Shown piece after piece: positions 53,680 through 62,286 of a DNA stretch of 64,000 nt. Position 1 is the first letter of the stretch, and each line of letters starts with the position of its first letter. The notes under the pieces were generated by a model. It searched no databases, had not been told where the DNA came from, and saw only the letters and a list, made by a program, of their open reading frames with translations. A program made the position numbers and the translations under genes. This DNA is from Paludifilum halophilum. Lineage in GTDB: Bacteria; Bacillota; Bacilli; Thermoactinomycetales; DSM-45169. The DNA is taken from NCBI RefSeq assembly GCF_002245355.1, contig NZ_NOWF01000006.1:62001-126000 (forward strand). The letters run 5' to 3'.

Positions 53680-54084
53680 GTGTCTAGAAAAGTACCCAAT
53701 ATCTCGGAAGCGGAATGGGAAGTCATGAACGTTCTTTGGAAAAAGGAGGAACCACAAACGGCCAATGAAGTCATCCACTCCTTGCAGGAGCACACGGATT
53801 GGAAGCCTAAAACCGTACGTACTCTTTTGGATCGTCTGGTCCAAAAAAAAGTGGTCGGTGTAAACCAAAATCAAAAGGTCTATACTTTTTTTCCGCTGTA
53901 CTCACAGGAAGAATGTCAGCACGCCGAGGCACAGTCTTTTCTTAAGCGAATTTATGGTGGAACGCTAAAATCGATGTTGGTTCAGTTTATCCAAGGGGAT
54001 TCCTTGACTGAAGAGGATATCAAGGAACTGCGTTCCATATTGAATGAGAAGTCAAGCCGTAAAACTGATGAGCGTAAGGAGTAA
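53680..54084 (+). CDS. blaI: BlaI/MecI-family repressor
   Basis: 134 residues from GTG 53680, which has AAGGAGG 6 bases upstream; the frame opens 15 codons earlier without one. The winged helix comprises ISEAEWEVMNVLWKKEEPQT, ANEVIHSL and KTVRTLLDRLVQKKVVG. The C-terminal helices (QSFLKRIYGGTLKSML) dimerise; BlaI cleavage by the activated system occurs between these parts in relatives. It should bind the TACA/TGTA dyads on the bla promoter. 54085-54216 is AT-rich without a gene; a weak AAAACG/CGTTTT stem with seven T near 54178-54207 may terminate the operon. Confidence 0.94.
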   Translation: MSRKVPNISEAEWEVMNVLWKKEEPQTANEVIHSLQEHTDWKPKTVRTLLDRLVQKKVVGVNQNQKVYTFFPLYSQEECQHAEAQSFLKRIYGGTLKSMLVQFIQGDSLTEEDIKELRSILNEKSSRKTDERKE

Positions 54085-54298
54085 ATAGAACGGGTCAGTC
54101 CGAGTTAAATGCAAAATAAGTTGGACAGCCTTGATGAAATACGTCCCCTAAACCTATCAAGTAAGTCATTCATACAAAACGGCCTCCTCATACGGAAACG
54201 TTTTTTTATGCCCACTTTACCTCACTTTTTTCAAAGACCCGTATAAAAGCGGTAAACTCAGCCAATCTAAGAAAAAACCATGTTCAGGAGGGACAAGC

Positions 54299-54442
54299 AT
54301 GCCTCAGAAAGGGGACCGTACGGTGGAAAAATCCCTGGGTGCCGAACCGACCACCGAGCCGAATCCACAGCGGAAACAGGGGAAAGCCGATTCACCGGAA
54401 AAACAAGCCCGGCCGGCCGACCGTCGAAACAATCCCTCGTAA
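54299..54442 (+). CDS. Small hydrophilic protein, 47 residues, copy 1
   Basis: Not recognised. ATG 54299 has TTCAGGAGGGAC 6 bases upstream and the frame ends at a TAA just before the terminator. The product (starts MPQKGDRTVEKSL, ends ADRRNNPS) is rich in Pro, Lys, Arg, Glu and Gln and has no hydrophobic core, so it is probably disordered. A longer frame from ATG 54280 runs through the same DNA but lacks a ribosome binding site. An almost identical gene lies at 55889. Confidence 0.7.
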   Translation: MPQKGDRTVEKSLGAEPTTEPNPQRKQGKADSPEKQARPADRRNNPS

Positions 54443-54473
54443 ATCGAGCCCGCCGACAACCGGCGGGCTCGAT
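54443..54473. terminator. Bidirectional hairpin, copy 1
   Basis: ATCGAGCCCGCCG (54443-54455) pairs with its exact complement (54461-54473), 13 bp, with loop ACAAC. It sits between the small plus-strand gene and the minus-strand immunity gene. Confidence 0.75.
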
Positions 54474-54508
54474 CAGTGATGGATCGCAACCTTTCATTCT
54501 AAGGTTTG

Positions 54509-54829
54509 TTATAGGTTCTCTATCTCCAAAGTAAAGCTTGGCTTGACATACATCATAACTGTAGGTTTATCATTTCTTGTAAATACTAATTTTTCCGAGT
54601 CTGCCTTGATCTTTTCAACTTCTTTTAAAGAAATATCAAAAATAGGATTCATTAATTTGTTGTGACTTAAAGTAATGATTACAGTCTCTTCGTGAATGGA
54701 GAAATATAACGTAAAGGTGTGGCCAGTTTCACTGCTCATTTGATATTCGTAAATGCCAACTTCCTGATCAATCACCTTTGGCTCACTACAAAACAACTCT
54801 AATAACTCATATTCATCATAGAAGCTCAT
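54509..54829 (-). CDS. Probable immunity protein for the adjacent toxin
   Basis: 106 residues, acidic, soluble, with no signal peptide. I cannot name a family. It starts MSFYDEYELLELF, contains alternating beta-like stretches (FTLYFSIHEETVIITLSHN, KPTVMMYVKPSFTLEIE), and is AT-rich. It begins 14 bases after the toxin stop with AGAGGG upstream, the arrangement of toxin/immunity pairs. The role is inferred from context: a small acidic protein directly downstream of a basic C-terminal toxin. Confidence 0.6.
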   Translation of the reverse strand: MSFYDEYELLELFCSEPKVIDQEVGIYEYQMSSETGHTFTLYFSIHEETVIITLSHNKLMNPIFDISLKEVEKIKADSEKLVFTRNDKPTVMMYVKPSFTLEIENL

Positions 54830-54843
54830 TTCATCATCCCTCT

Positions 54844-55698
54844 TTATTTAGGTATTACCGTAATTACATCGCCTTTTTTATTTGTAATGACATTGATATC
54901 ATCACCTATATATTTCCATGTATCTTTCGTATTACCTGGCACTCGCTTTCCATTTTTAATAGTATCCTCTACTACTCTAGGAGGAATACCTCGAGGATCA
55001 ATATATTCTTTAAATCTTTTCGTCCCTGGCTTTAGTCCTTTCTTAAGAGCCCTTCGTTCTAATTCCGCTCTTACCTGCGGCGTATTTGGTGCCATTCTTT
55101 CAAGTGCATGTTCTGTGTATTTTCTTCCTCCAATTTCGGCGCCACCTTTTTGCATACCCCAGCCATTCTTTCCAAACTCGCTATTGGGTGTTTTCCCCTT
55201 TTTCGATCCTTTTTTAGCACCCTTTTTCGCTGATTTCTCCGCTCCTTTTTTAGCCGCTTTCTTGGCAGATTCCTTACCAAACAGTCTTCCGGCTGAACTC
55301 AAGAACCCCCGAAGACCCTTATAAATTCTATAACCCCAGACAAAACACGCAGGACAAGTTTTTTGAACAGTATAACTATCCGATGAATCATGTTCGAGAG
55401 TATCCGCTTTTTTCCCTTTTGAGATATCATCAGAGTCTGCTAGCCATTGCCCTTTTTGGTCACTTTCTATATCTTTTTTGTTATCCTGTTGTTCCTGGTT
55501 TGTTCCGTTTTCTCCTATTACCCCGCCAATAGCATCTGAAACCCTATCACGTAAAGCAGTTTGTACGCCCCCACTATTTGTGACAGAATTAAGAATCATC
55601 GCCAGTGCCACAACCGCAGGGATAAGCGTGACATACTCGATAGTAGAAGATCCACGTTTACCAGTTACAATCATTTTGAATAGAGTGAATAAATCCAA
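54844..55698 (-). CDS. Polymorphic-toxin-like protein with Flp-pilin-type leader
   Basis: 284 residues from TTG 55698 (AAAGGGG 7 bases upstream). The N-terminus KRGSSTIEYVTLIPAVV has a class III prepilin site: Gly16, Glu21 at +5, then a hydrophobic helix, as in Flp/TadE pilins. A polar linker (about 45-110), a TCPACF CxxC (115-118), a short hydrophobic segment, and a Lys/Ala-rich stretch (142-170) lead to a C-terminal domain (190-284). That domain has YTEHALERM, RGIPPRVVEDTIKNGK and a beta-rich WKYIGDDINVITNKKGDVITV tail. The pattern H..ERM / VE..I..G / W.Y / VIT resembles DUF4258-like BECR RNase toxins. Nuclease activity is inferred. Confidence 0.65.
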   Translation of the reverse strand: MDLFTLFKMIVTGKRGSSTIEYVTLIPAVVALAMILNSVTNSGGVQTALRDRVSDAIGGVIGENGTNQEQQDNKKDIESDQKGQWLADSDDISKGKKADTLEHDSSDSYTVQKTCPACFVWGYRIYKGLRGFLSSAGRLFGKESAKKAAKKGAEKSAKKGAKKGSKKGKTPNSEFGKNGWGMQKGGAEIGGRKYTEHALERMAPNTPQVRAELERRALKKGLKPGTKRFKEYIDPRGIPPRVVEDTIKNGKRVPGNTKDTWKYIGDDINVITNKKGDVITVIPK

Positions 55699-55888
55699 TA
55701 TACATCCCCTTTCATAAATAGTTGATTATTCCTATTATAATTATTTATGGAATAATAGGAAAGGGGACGAAAATATTGTATCCAGCAAAACAAATAGACT
55801 ATCGCCTTACCTCACTTTTTTCAAAGACCCGTATAAAAGCGGTAAACTCAGCCAATCTAAGAAAAAACCATGTTCAGGAGGGACAAGC

Positions 55889-56032
55889 ATGCCTCAGAAA
55901 GGGGACCGTACGGTGGAAAAATCCCTGGGTGCCGAACCGACCACCGAGCTGAATCCACAGCGGAAACAGGGGAAAGCCGATTCACCGGAAAAACAAGCCC
56001 GGCCGGCCGACCGTCGAAACAACCCCTCGTAA
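55889..56032 (+). CDS. Small hydrophilic protein, 47 residues, copy 2
   Basis: The same gene as at 54299, with two single-base differences: one gives Leu for Pro at codon 20 (CCG to CTG), and the other is silent (AAT to AAC). It has the same ribosome binding site and terminator. Converges on msrB. Confidence 0.7.
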   Translation: MPQKGDRTVEKSLGAEPTTELNPQRKQGKADSPEKQARPADRRNNPS

Positions 56033-56063
56033 ATCGAGCCCGCCGACAACCGGCGGGCTCGAT
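56033..56063. terminator. Bidirectional hairpin, copy 2
   Basis: The same 13-bp stem as at 54443, here between the small gene and the convergent msrB, where it can serve both. Confidence 0.75.
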
Positions 56064-56083
56064 CAGTGATGGATCGCAACCTT

Positions 56084-56536
56084 TCATTCCTTCTCCTCAA
56101 ATAGAGAGAGGTATTCCCCATACCCTTCTTTTTTCAGATCTTCTTTGGGAATAAACCGCAATGCGGCGGAATTGATACAATAGCGCAGCCCCTCGGGCCC
56201 CGGACCGTCGTCAAAAACATGACCGAGATGGGAATCCACCTCCCGACTGCGTACCTCGGTCCGGATCATGTTAAAACTCCGGTCTTCCCGTTCTTCGATT
56301 TCCCCGCTTTGCAGGGGCTTGGTAAAGCTGGGCCAGCCGCAGCCGGAATCGAATTGATCTTTGGAACTGAACAAAGGCTTCCCTGAAACGATATCCACAT
56401 AGATCCCTTCCCTTTCATTATCCCAATATTCGTTCCGAAAAGGAGGCTCCGTACCGTTATTCTGGGTCACCTCAAATTGCAGGGGTGTCAGTTTTTTCTT
56501 CAGTTCTTCCCGGCTGGGTTTATCCTTTGGACTCAT
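56084..56536 (-). CDS. msrB: Peptide-methionine (R)-S-oxide reductase
   Basis: 150 residues. [31 protein letters not shown] and [10 protein letters not shown] are the MsrB signature, with the catalytic cysteine in RYCINS. The zinc CxxC pairs of the metal-bound form are not evident. It repairs R-methionine sulfoxide in proteins. No msrA is fused or adjacent. GGAGGGATCTCG precedes the ATG. Its last codon and stop are duplicated in the repeat at 54499. Confidence 0.95.
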   Translation of the reverse strand: MSPKDKPSREELKKKLTPLQFEVTQNNGTEPPFRNEYWDNEREGIYVDIVSGKPLFSSKDQFDSGCGWPSFTKPLQSGEIEEREDRSFNMIRTEVRSREVDSHLGHVFDDGPGPEGLRYCINSAALRFIPKEDLKKEGYGEYLSLFEEKE

Positions 56537-56718
56537 CGAGATCCCTCCAGAAATCTACCTGTTTTCCCGGGTCATCAAGCGAAACCGATGGAACCTTTCC
56601 CTTTCCACCCATCCTCCTTGTATGATCCCCGTTTATCACCCATCTCACACTTCCCGGACGGATTTCAACACCTCCCGGATTCCCCCGATGCTCGTCATCC
56701 GTTTTCGTCCCCGTAAGA

Positions 56719-57462
56719 TTACTTCGCGGCCATTTTCTGCATCCGGCTCGTCGCCTCCATAATGCGGGGAACGATCTCTTTCATCCGATCCATGGTCAAC
56801 CGCTCGACCGGTCCGGAAACCGCCAAAGCGGCGATCATGCGCCGGTCGCGTCCCAGGACAGGAACGGACACCGCGGAAGTGCCCGCCTCCCGTTCCTCTA
56901 CACTGGTGGCATATCCCTGATCGCGGATTTCCTCCAACTGCCGTCTGTATCGTTCCCGGTCGACAGAGGAAGGCCATGACGGATCCGCCAGGATGGCTCT
57001 CTGCTCCGCCGGAGTGGCAAAGGCGACCAGCACCTTGCTGGAGGCGCCGACAGCCAAAGGCATCCGTGCGCCCAACGGTGCCACCCGCCGGATCGCCTGC
57101 AGGCTTTCCACCGCCTGCACCCGAATCCGTTCAAAACCATCCCGAAAATACAGGCTGACTGTCTCCTCCACCGTATCCCGGAGCCGTTCCATCTCCGGGA
57201 GAAAGAGAATCGCCGGATCATCCGTCCGGGAAAGGTTGGCATACAGCTCCCACACCCGAAACCCCAGCTGGTATTTATCTGTTTCCGAATCCCGGACGAG
57301 AAACCCCTTATCCTCCAGAGTGGCCAGCAGCCGATAAACGGTACTTTTGTTCAGGCCAGTCATTCTTGTGATTTCCGTCAGACTGAGTTCCCGCTTTCTC
57401 GTAAAGCACAATAAAATATCCAGTGCCCGCTCGGCGGCGCGAACCGTTTTTTTCCCTTCCAT
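56719..57462 (-). CDS. IclR-family transcriptional regulator
   Basis: 247 residues. The N-terminal winged helix is [20 protein letters not shown] followed by [20 protein letters not shown]. The C-terminal effector domain has [30 protein letters not shown] and [20 protein letters not shown], all usual for IclR. It senses a small carboxylate or aromatic compound in relatives; its target here is unknown. It diverges from aconitase with a 210-base gap. The 56537-56718 gap downstream holds nothing recognised. Confidence 0.92.
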   Translation of the reverse strand: MEGKKTVRAAERALDILLCFTRKRELSLTEITRMTGLNKSTVYRLLATLEDKGFLVRDSETDKYQLGFRVWELYANLSRTDDPAILFLPEMERLRDTVEETVSLYFRDGFERIRVQAVESLQAIRRVAPLGARMPLAVGASSKVLVAFATPAEQRAILADPSWPSSVDRERYRRQLEEIRDQGYATSVEEREAGTSAVSVPVLGRDRRMIAALAVSGPVERLTMDRMKEIVPRIMEATSRMQKMAAK

Positions 57463-57564
57463 CGCGGATTAGCCCCTTTTGTTCCACCATATGAAAAAAG
57501 ATTTTATTATCCATTATACTGGTTGATCGCATGGCGTCAAAGAGGAAGCCGGGAAAATGCAGGG

Positions 57565-57594
57565 TATACAACAACCAGCTTTTCAGTGTATAAT
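57565..57594 (+). promoter_or_regulatory. Probable SigA promoter of acnA
   Basis: TATACA (57565-57570), an 18-base spacer and a perfect TATAAT (57589-57594). The -35 is poor, so activation or modest strength is likely. The leader is about 72 bases. Confidence 0.5.
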
Positions 57595-57672
57595 GAAGAC
57601 CGAAAAAGAAACTTGGTTTCGATAGGTGAAACAGCTATTTTTACTTTTATTTTCCAAAGGAGGTTTTCCACT

Positions 57673-60390
57673 ATGCCCGACAAAGATCTGTTCGGCGTGC
57701 GCGAAAAGCTGACCGTCGGCGATAAGGACTACCGCTTCTATCGATTGGCGGGGTTGGAAGAACAGGGCGTCGGCAACATCTCCCGGCTTCCCTTTTCCAT
57801 CAAAGTCCTCCTGGAAGCCGCCGTTCGCCAACACGACGGACATTCTGTCACCGAAGAACATATCCGCCAGTTGGCCCGGTGGGCGGATCATCACGAGAAA
57901 AAAGAAGTCGCCTTCAAACCGGCCCGGATCGTGTTGCAGGACTTTACCGGGGTACCAGCGGTGGTTGATTTGGCGGCACTCCGTTCAGCGATGAACCGCG
58001 TCGGCGGCGATCCGAAACGGATTAATCCCCTGATTCCCGTCGACCTGGTGATCGACCACTCGGTCATGGTCGACAAATTCGGAACGAACGATGCGCTGGA
58101 ATACAACATGAACCGGGAGTTCGAACGGAACGAAGAACGCTACCGCCTCCTGCGCTGGGCGAAGGAAGCCTTCAACAACTTCCGTGCCGTGCCTCCCGCC
58201 ACCGGGATCGTACACCAGGTCAATCTGGAGTACCTCGCTCAAGTGGCCGCCACCCGGGACGTCAACGGCGAAACGGAAGTCTTCCCGGATTCTCTGGTGG
58301 GTACCGACTCCCACACTACCATGATCAACGGCCTCGGCGTCGTCGGCTGGGGTGTCGGCGGCATCGAAGCGGAAGCGGGTATGCTGGGTCAGCCCCTCTA
58401 CTTCCTCACTCCGGAAGTCATCGGCTTTAAGCTGACCGGCGAACTGTCGGAAGGGGCCACCGCTACCGACTTGGCCCTGACTGTCACCCAAATGCTCCGG
58501 GAGAAAGGCGTCGTCGGCAAGTTTGTCGAATTTTACGGACCGGGACTGTCCAACATCAGCCTGGCGGACCGGGCGACTGTGGCCAATATGTCTCCGGAAT
58601 ACGGCGCTACCATCGGTTTCTTCCCGGTGGACGAAGAATCCCTCAACTACCTCCGGAACACCGGTCGGGAGGAAGAGCAGGTCCAACTGGTCAAGGAATA
58701 TTACCAGGCCCAGGGAATGTTCCGCACCGATAACACCCCGGATCCGGCCTTTACCGACACCATCGAACTGGACCTGTCCACCGTCAAGCCGAGCTTGGCC
58801 GGTCCGCGCCGTCCCCAGGACCGGATCGAGCTCTCGGACATGAAGGAAACCTGGAACGAGACGCTGACCAAACCGATCGACGAAGGCGGTTTCGGCGTCG
58901 AAGAACCCTCCAAAAAGGTGACGGTGGAATCCGACGGCCAAACCTTCGAGCTGGATAACGGCTCCGTCGTCATCGCCGCTATCACCAGCTGCACCAACAC
59001 TTCCAACCCGTCGGTGATGCTGGGAGCGGCCCTGGTCGCTCATAAAGCGGTGGAAAAAGGTCTGACCGTTCCGCCTTATGTAAAAACCAGCCTGACACCG
59101 GGATCCAAGGTGGTTACGGAATACCTGGTTCAATCCGGGATGATGGATTCCCTGAACAAACTGGGCTTCACCCTGGCCGGCTACGGTTGCGCTACTTGTA
59201 TCGGAAACAGCGGGCCCTTACCGGAGGAGATCAGCCAAGCGATCCATGACAACGATTTGACTGTCGCATCGGTCTTGTCCGGTAACCGGAACTTCGAAGG
59301 CCGGATTCACCCCGATGTCAAAGCCAACTACCTGGCATCACCGCCGCTGGTGGTCGCCTATGCGCTGGCCGGCACCGTGGATATCGATTTTGAAAAGGAT
59401 CCGATTGGGTACGATACGGATCGCAACCCGGTCTATTTCAAAGACATCTGGCCGAGTAACGAGGAAATCCGGGAAGCCATTGACGCCTCGATGAACGCCG
59501 ACCAGTTCCGAGAGCAGTATGGCCGCGTCTTTGACGCCAATGAACGCTGGAACCAAATGGACACCCCCGAAGGGGAACTGTATGACTGGGATGAACAGTC
59601 CACCTATATCCAGGAGCCTCCTTTCTTCGTCGACCTCTCCCCCGAGCTGGAACCCGTTGAGGAAATCAAAGGGGCCCGTACGCTGGCACTATTGAAGGAT
59701 TCCGTCACTACAGACCACATTTCTCCGGCGGGTGCGATCGCTCCCAACAGCCCGGCCGGCAAATATCTGCGGGAAAAGGGAGTCAAACCGCGCAATTTTA
59801 ACTCCTACGGTTCCCGGCGCGGCAACGATCGCATTATGACCCGGGGAACCTTCGCCAATATCCGCATCCGCAACCAAATGGTACCGGGTACAGAAGGCGG
59901 GTTCACCAAATATATCCCCACCGGAGAAACAATGCCCATCTATGACGCGGCGGTGAAATACCACAACGATCAGACACCGCTGATTGTGCTGGCCGGCAAA
60001 GAGTACGGAACCGGAAGTTCCCGGGATTGGGCGGCTAAAGGAACCAACCTCCTCGGGGTCAAGGCGGTCATTGCTGAGAGCTTCGAGCGGATTCACCGTT
60101 CCAATCTGGTCGGCATGGGCGTACTGCCGCTCCAGTTCGAAGAAGGAGAAAGCTGGCAGTCTCTCGGCTTGACCGGCGATGAGAGTTTCGACATCCTCGG
60201 GTTGGACGATCAATTGCAGCCCTTCCAAAAGCTGGACATCAAAGCGGTCAAACCCGACGGCTCCACCGTCGAGTTTAAAGCGATTGTCCGCCTCGACAGC
60301 CAAGTGGATGTGGAATACTACAAAAACGGCGGCATCCTGCAAACGGTGTTGCGCCAGTTCCTGGACAGCAAAGAAACGGCCCAGGCGTAA
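57673..60390 (+). CDS. acnA: Aconitate hydratase
   Basis: 905 residues from ATG 57673 (CCAAAGGAGG 8 bases upstream; the frame opens 50 codons earlier). The iron-sulfur ligands are Cys in [13 protein letters not shown] and the pair in [34 protein letters not shown] and the C-terminal swivel domain motif [17 protein letters not shown] are present, giving the IRP/AcnA type. It interconverts citrate and isocitrate; Bacillus AcnA also binds RNA when the cluster is lost. Monocistronic with a terminator. Confidence 0.97.
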   Translation: MPDKDLFGVREKLTVGDKDYRFYRLAGLEEQGVGNISRLPFSIKVLLEAAVRQHDGHSVTEEHIRQLARWADHHEKKEVAFKPARIVLQDFTGVPAVVDLAALRSAMNRVGGDPKRINPLIPVDLVIDHSVMVDKFGTNDALEYNMNREFERNEERYRLLRWAKEAFNNFRAVPPATGIVHQVNLEYLAQVAATRDVNGETEVFPDSLVGTDSHTTMINGLGVVGWGVGGIEAEAGMLGQPLYFLTPEVIGFKLTGELSEGATATDLALTVTQMLREKGVVGKFVEFYGPGLSNISLADRATVANMSPEYGATIGFFPVDEESLNYLRNTGREEEQVQLVKEYYQAQGMFRTDNTPDPAFTDTIELDLSTVKPSLAGPRRPQDRIELSDMKETWNETLTKPIDEGGFGVEEPSKKVTVESDGQTFELDNGSVVIAAITSCTNTSNPSVMLGAALVAHKAVEKGLTVPPYVKTSLTPGSKVVTEYLVQSGMMDSLNKLGFTLAGYGCATCIGNSGPLPEEISQAIHDNDLTVASVLSGNRNFEGRIHPDVKANYLASPPLVVAYALAGTVDIDFEKDPIGYDTDRNPVYFKDIWPSNEEIREAIDASMNADQFREQYGRVFDANERWNQMDTPEGELYDWDEQSTYIQEPPFFVDLSPELEPVEEIKGARTLALLKDSVTTDHISPAGAIAPNSPAGKYLREKGVKPRNFNSYGSRRGNDRIMTRGTFANIRIRNQMVPGTEGGFTKYIPTGETMPIYDAAVKYHNDQTPLIVLAGKEYGTGSSRDWAAKGTNLLGVKAVIAESFERIHRSNLVGMGVLPLQFEEGESWQSLGLTGDESFDILGLDDQLQPFQKLDIKAVKPDGSTVEFKAIVRLDSQVDVEYYKNGGILQTVLRQFLDSKETAQA

Positions 60391-60422
60391 ACAGATCATC
60401 GATGCCGACTCATGATAAAATA

Positions 60423-60456
60423 CCCGCCTCCTCTTGTCTGGAGGCGGGATTTTTTT
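60423..60456 (+). terminator. acnA terminator
   Basis: CCCGCCTCC pairs with GGAGGCGGG (9 bp) across 8 bases, then A and seven T. Confidence 0.92.
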
Positions 60457-60471
60457 GGAGGTGACGATACG

Positions 60472-60733
60472 ATGATTACCCGACGGCTCCACCATGTCCA
60501 GATTACCCTTCCCACAGGAGCGGAAAAAGAAACCCGCCGCTTTTACGGCAGGACCCTCGGCCTTGAAGAGATCCCCAAACCGGATTCCCTTGCGGACGAG
60601 GCGGCTTCTGGCTCCGCCTCGGCGACCTGGAGATTCACGTCGGCACCGAAGACGGCTTCGACCGCCGCCAAACCAAGGCCCACCTGGCCTACGAGGTGGA
60701 GAATCTCAGCCTCCGGCGCGAACGAAAGTAGAT
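60472..60733 (+). pseudogene. Frameshifted and truncated VOC (glyoxalase) family gene
   Basis: From ATG 60472 (GGAGGTGACGATACG upstream) the frame reads a VOC N-terminus: RRLHHVQITLPTGAEKETRR, then FYGRTLGLEEIPKP. Near 60590-60600 the reading continues in another frame as RGGFWLRLGDLEIHVGTEDG, then KAHLAYEVENL, and stops at 60730. The second half of the fold, with its final metal glutamate, is absent. A one-base indel plus truncation explains this. Confidence 0.8.
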
Positions 60734-60740
60734 CGGATCA

Positions 60741-62021
60741 TTAAACATGGGTCTTCGTACGTTCCAAGGGAGTTTGCAAAGACGTTTTTGTTTGATCCGG
60801 TAAAGTGACGAACTTCGTCAAAAAGGCACCCAAGTAATAAAGAGCGGCCAAAATCCAAATGATCCCTTCATTCCCGACCCAATCAATAAATAGGGCAACG
60901 ACGGCCGGTCCCACAAAAACACACAGCCCTGCACCCAGGTTTAATATGGACATCGCCGCACCTTTGTCCCGATTGACGAGAGAGGGCACCAGCGCAGATA
61001 ACGGTACATATCCGGCGAGACAAGCCCCCCACAAGATACCCAGCGTTTGAATAACAAAAAGATTATCTCCTACGACTTGAGGAGCGTAAAATAAGAGAAT
61101 GGTAAATGTTCCGCAACCGACTCCGCCGATCCACATGACGGTGTTACGCCACCCGAATTTGTCTCCAACGAAACCGAATAACAGGTTAAACGCAATATTA
61201 GAAACAAAAATGGAACCCCAAATGTTAAGCCAAACCGTTGTTTCAATGCCGTATTGAACCAAATAACTGGGTAAGAAAACCGGGAAGGCGTATTGTGCCG
61301 TTTGATTGATTACTCGGACGATTCCGGCGATACCGACTTTAGGTTCCTGTTTAACAATGGTGATCCCTTTCACCAATTCCTTGAACTTTGATTTTACGGC
61401 ACCTTCATTTTTCTCAAAGGTGTCTTTATTGATCACAAGGGCGAAGAAGGCTCCGAGGATCACCCACAACAAAGCGGACCAAAGCGTATTGACATGGCCG
61501 ATATGGGTGATGGCCCAAATCGAATAATAAGCACCTAAGACATTTAACCCGCCCGTAAAAACAAACCAGAACCAACCTACAGCGGTACCCAGTTTCTCTT
61601 TCGGGCTCCGGTACGTGATCCATACGAGAAAACCGTATGCGAAAAGAGGATACCCGAAACCCCGTAAAGCGTACATCGGAAGCATCAACCCGTAATGAAA
61701 ACCGGGGATAGCCAAACCCACAAAACCAATCGTACCGATAATGTACAACATTAAACCGGCTAACATGGTTTTTTTAGGACCGAACGCCTCAACCAGCACA
61801 CCTGAAAACCAAGATGAGATCGCAATGGTGACGCCATAGGCTGTAAAAAGAAAACCGGATTGTTGAACACTCAGTCCCTCTTCTATCAAATACGGGCTGA
61901 GCCACCCTAACTCCAGTCCGTCGCCCATCATAAAAATTAAAACGCCGAGATAGCCCCAGGTAAGTTTCAAAGGAATACCGATCCGATGCAGGATATTTGT
62001 ACGGTTGGGTAATGCCGACAC
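60741..62021 (-). CDS. MFS transporter, polyol permease-like
   Basis: 426 residues, twelve membrane segments. The N-terminal GYLGVLIFMMGDGLELGWLSPYL and LRGFGYPLFAYGFLVWITYR segments resemble the ribitol/arabinitol (RbtT/DalT) branch of the major facilitator superfamily. The substrate is inferred: a polyol or ketose linked to the isomerase and kinase genes at 63254 onward. GTG 62021 has GGGAGTG upstream. It is downstream of the DeoR gene on the same strand but has its own promoter. Confidence 0.85.
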   Translation of the reverse strand: MSALPNRTNILHRIGIPLKLTWGYLGVLIFMMGDGLELGWLSPYLIEEGLSVQQSGFLFTAYGVTIAISSWFSGVLVEAFGPKKTMLAGLMLYIIGTIGFVGLAIPGFHYGLMLPMYALRGFGYPLFAYGFLVWITYRSPKEKLGTAVGWFWFVFTGGLNVLGAYYSIWAITHIGHVNTLWSALLWVILGAFFALVINKDTFEKNEGAVKSKFKELVKGITIVKQEPKVGIAGIVRVINQTAQYAFPVFLPSYLVQYGIETTVWLNIWGSIFVSNIAFNLLFGFVGDKFGWRNTVMWIGGVGCGTFTILLFYAPQVVGDNLFVIQTLGILWGACLAGYVPLSALVPSLVNRDKGAAMSILNLGAGLCVFVGPAVVALFIDWVGNEGIIWILAALYYLGAFLTKFVTLPDQTKTSLQTPLERTKTHV

Positions 62022-62145
62022 AAGATCACTCCCGTTTCATATTTTTAAATATTCCTACATATGGAGCCAGAGCTAAAACCGTATTTTTCAACCACTCATC
62101 TGCAATCGCTTTCAAATTTAATCGGAATATTTTGTTTGGTCATTA

Positions 62146-62173
62146 ATTATATTATAACTTTTTATCATGTCAA
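62146..62173 (-). promoter_or_regulatory. Near-consensus SigA promoter of the MFS gene
   Basis: On the minus strand TTGACA (62173-62168), 16 bases, TATAAT (62151-62146): both hexamers are perfect. The start point would be near 62139, leaving a leader of about 120 bases. Confidence 0.8.
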
Positions 62174-62190
62174 CACATTATCTGTTATTA

Positions 62191-62211
62191 TTTTTCGTTT
62201 ATTTTCGTTTT
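62191..62211. promoter_or_regulatory. DeoR-type operator-like repeats near the MFS promoter
   Basis: TTTTTCGTTT followed by ATTTTCGTTTT gives two direct TTTTCGTTT units, just upstream of the -35. The complementary motif GAAAACGAAAT recurs before rpiB. Confidence 0.5.
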
Positions 62212-62227
62212 CACATTTCTCCTCAAA

Positions 62228-62258
62228 GAAAAACCATTCTCCTGAATGAAGAGAATGG
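62228..62258 (-). terminator. Terminator of the DeoR-type regulator gene
   Basis: CCATTCTC and GAGAATGG pair over 9 bases; on the minus strand TTTTTC follows. It separates the regulator from the MFS gene. Confidence 0.75.
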
Positions 62259-62286
62259 CTTTATCCACGCTCCAAGTTGTAACCAC

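Larger units (their letters stand above)
54217..54499. repeat. 283-bp direct repeat, copy 1
   Basis: Identical to 55807-56089 apart from two C/T differences. It contains a leader, a 47-codon gene, a hairpin terminator, and at its right end the final codon plus stop of msrB, here without msrB. The right boundary falls inside a coding sequence, showing that copy 1 was duplicated from copy 2. Confidence 0.95.
55807..56089. repeat. 283-bp direct repeat, copy 2
   Basis: The partner of 54217-54499, offset 1590 bases. Its right end runs into msrB (stop and last codon), so this copy is in the ancestral context. The 1.3 kb between the copies holds only the toxin and immunity genes. Confidence 0.95.

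Noticed and set aside
54280-54534. 84-codon frame starting 19 bases before the 47-residue gene (repeated at 55870)
   Set aside because: No ribosome binding site, and the Arg/Gly/Ser-rich product changes length between copies; the 47-codon frame has the AGGAGGG signal.
57985-59133. 382-codon minus-strand open frame
   Set aside because: Antisense to acnA, a high-GC shadow.
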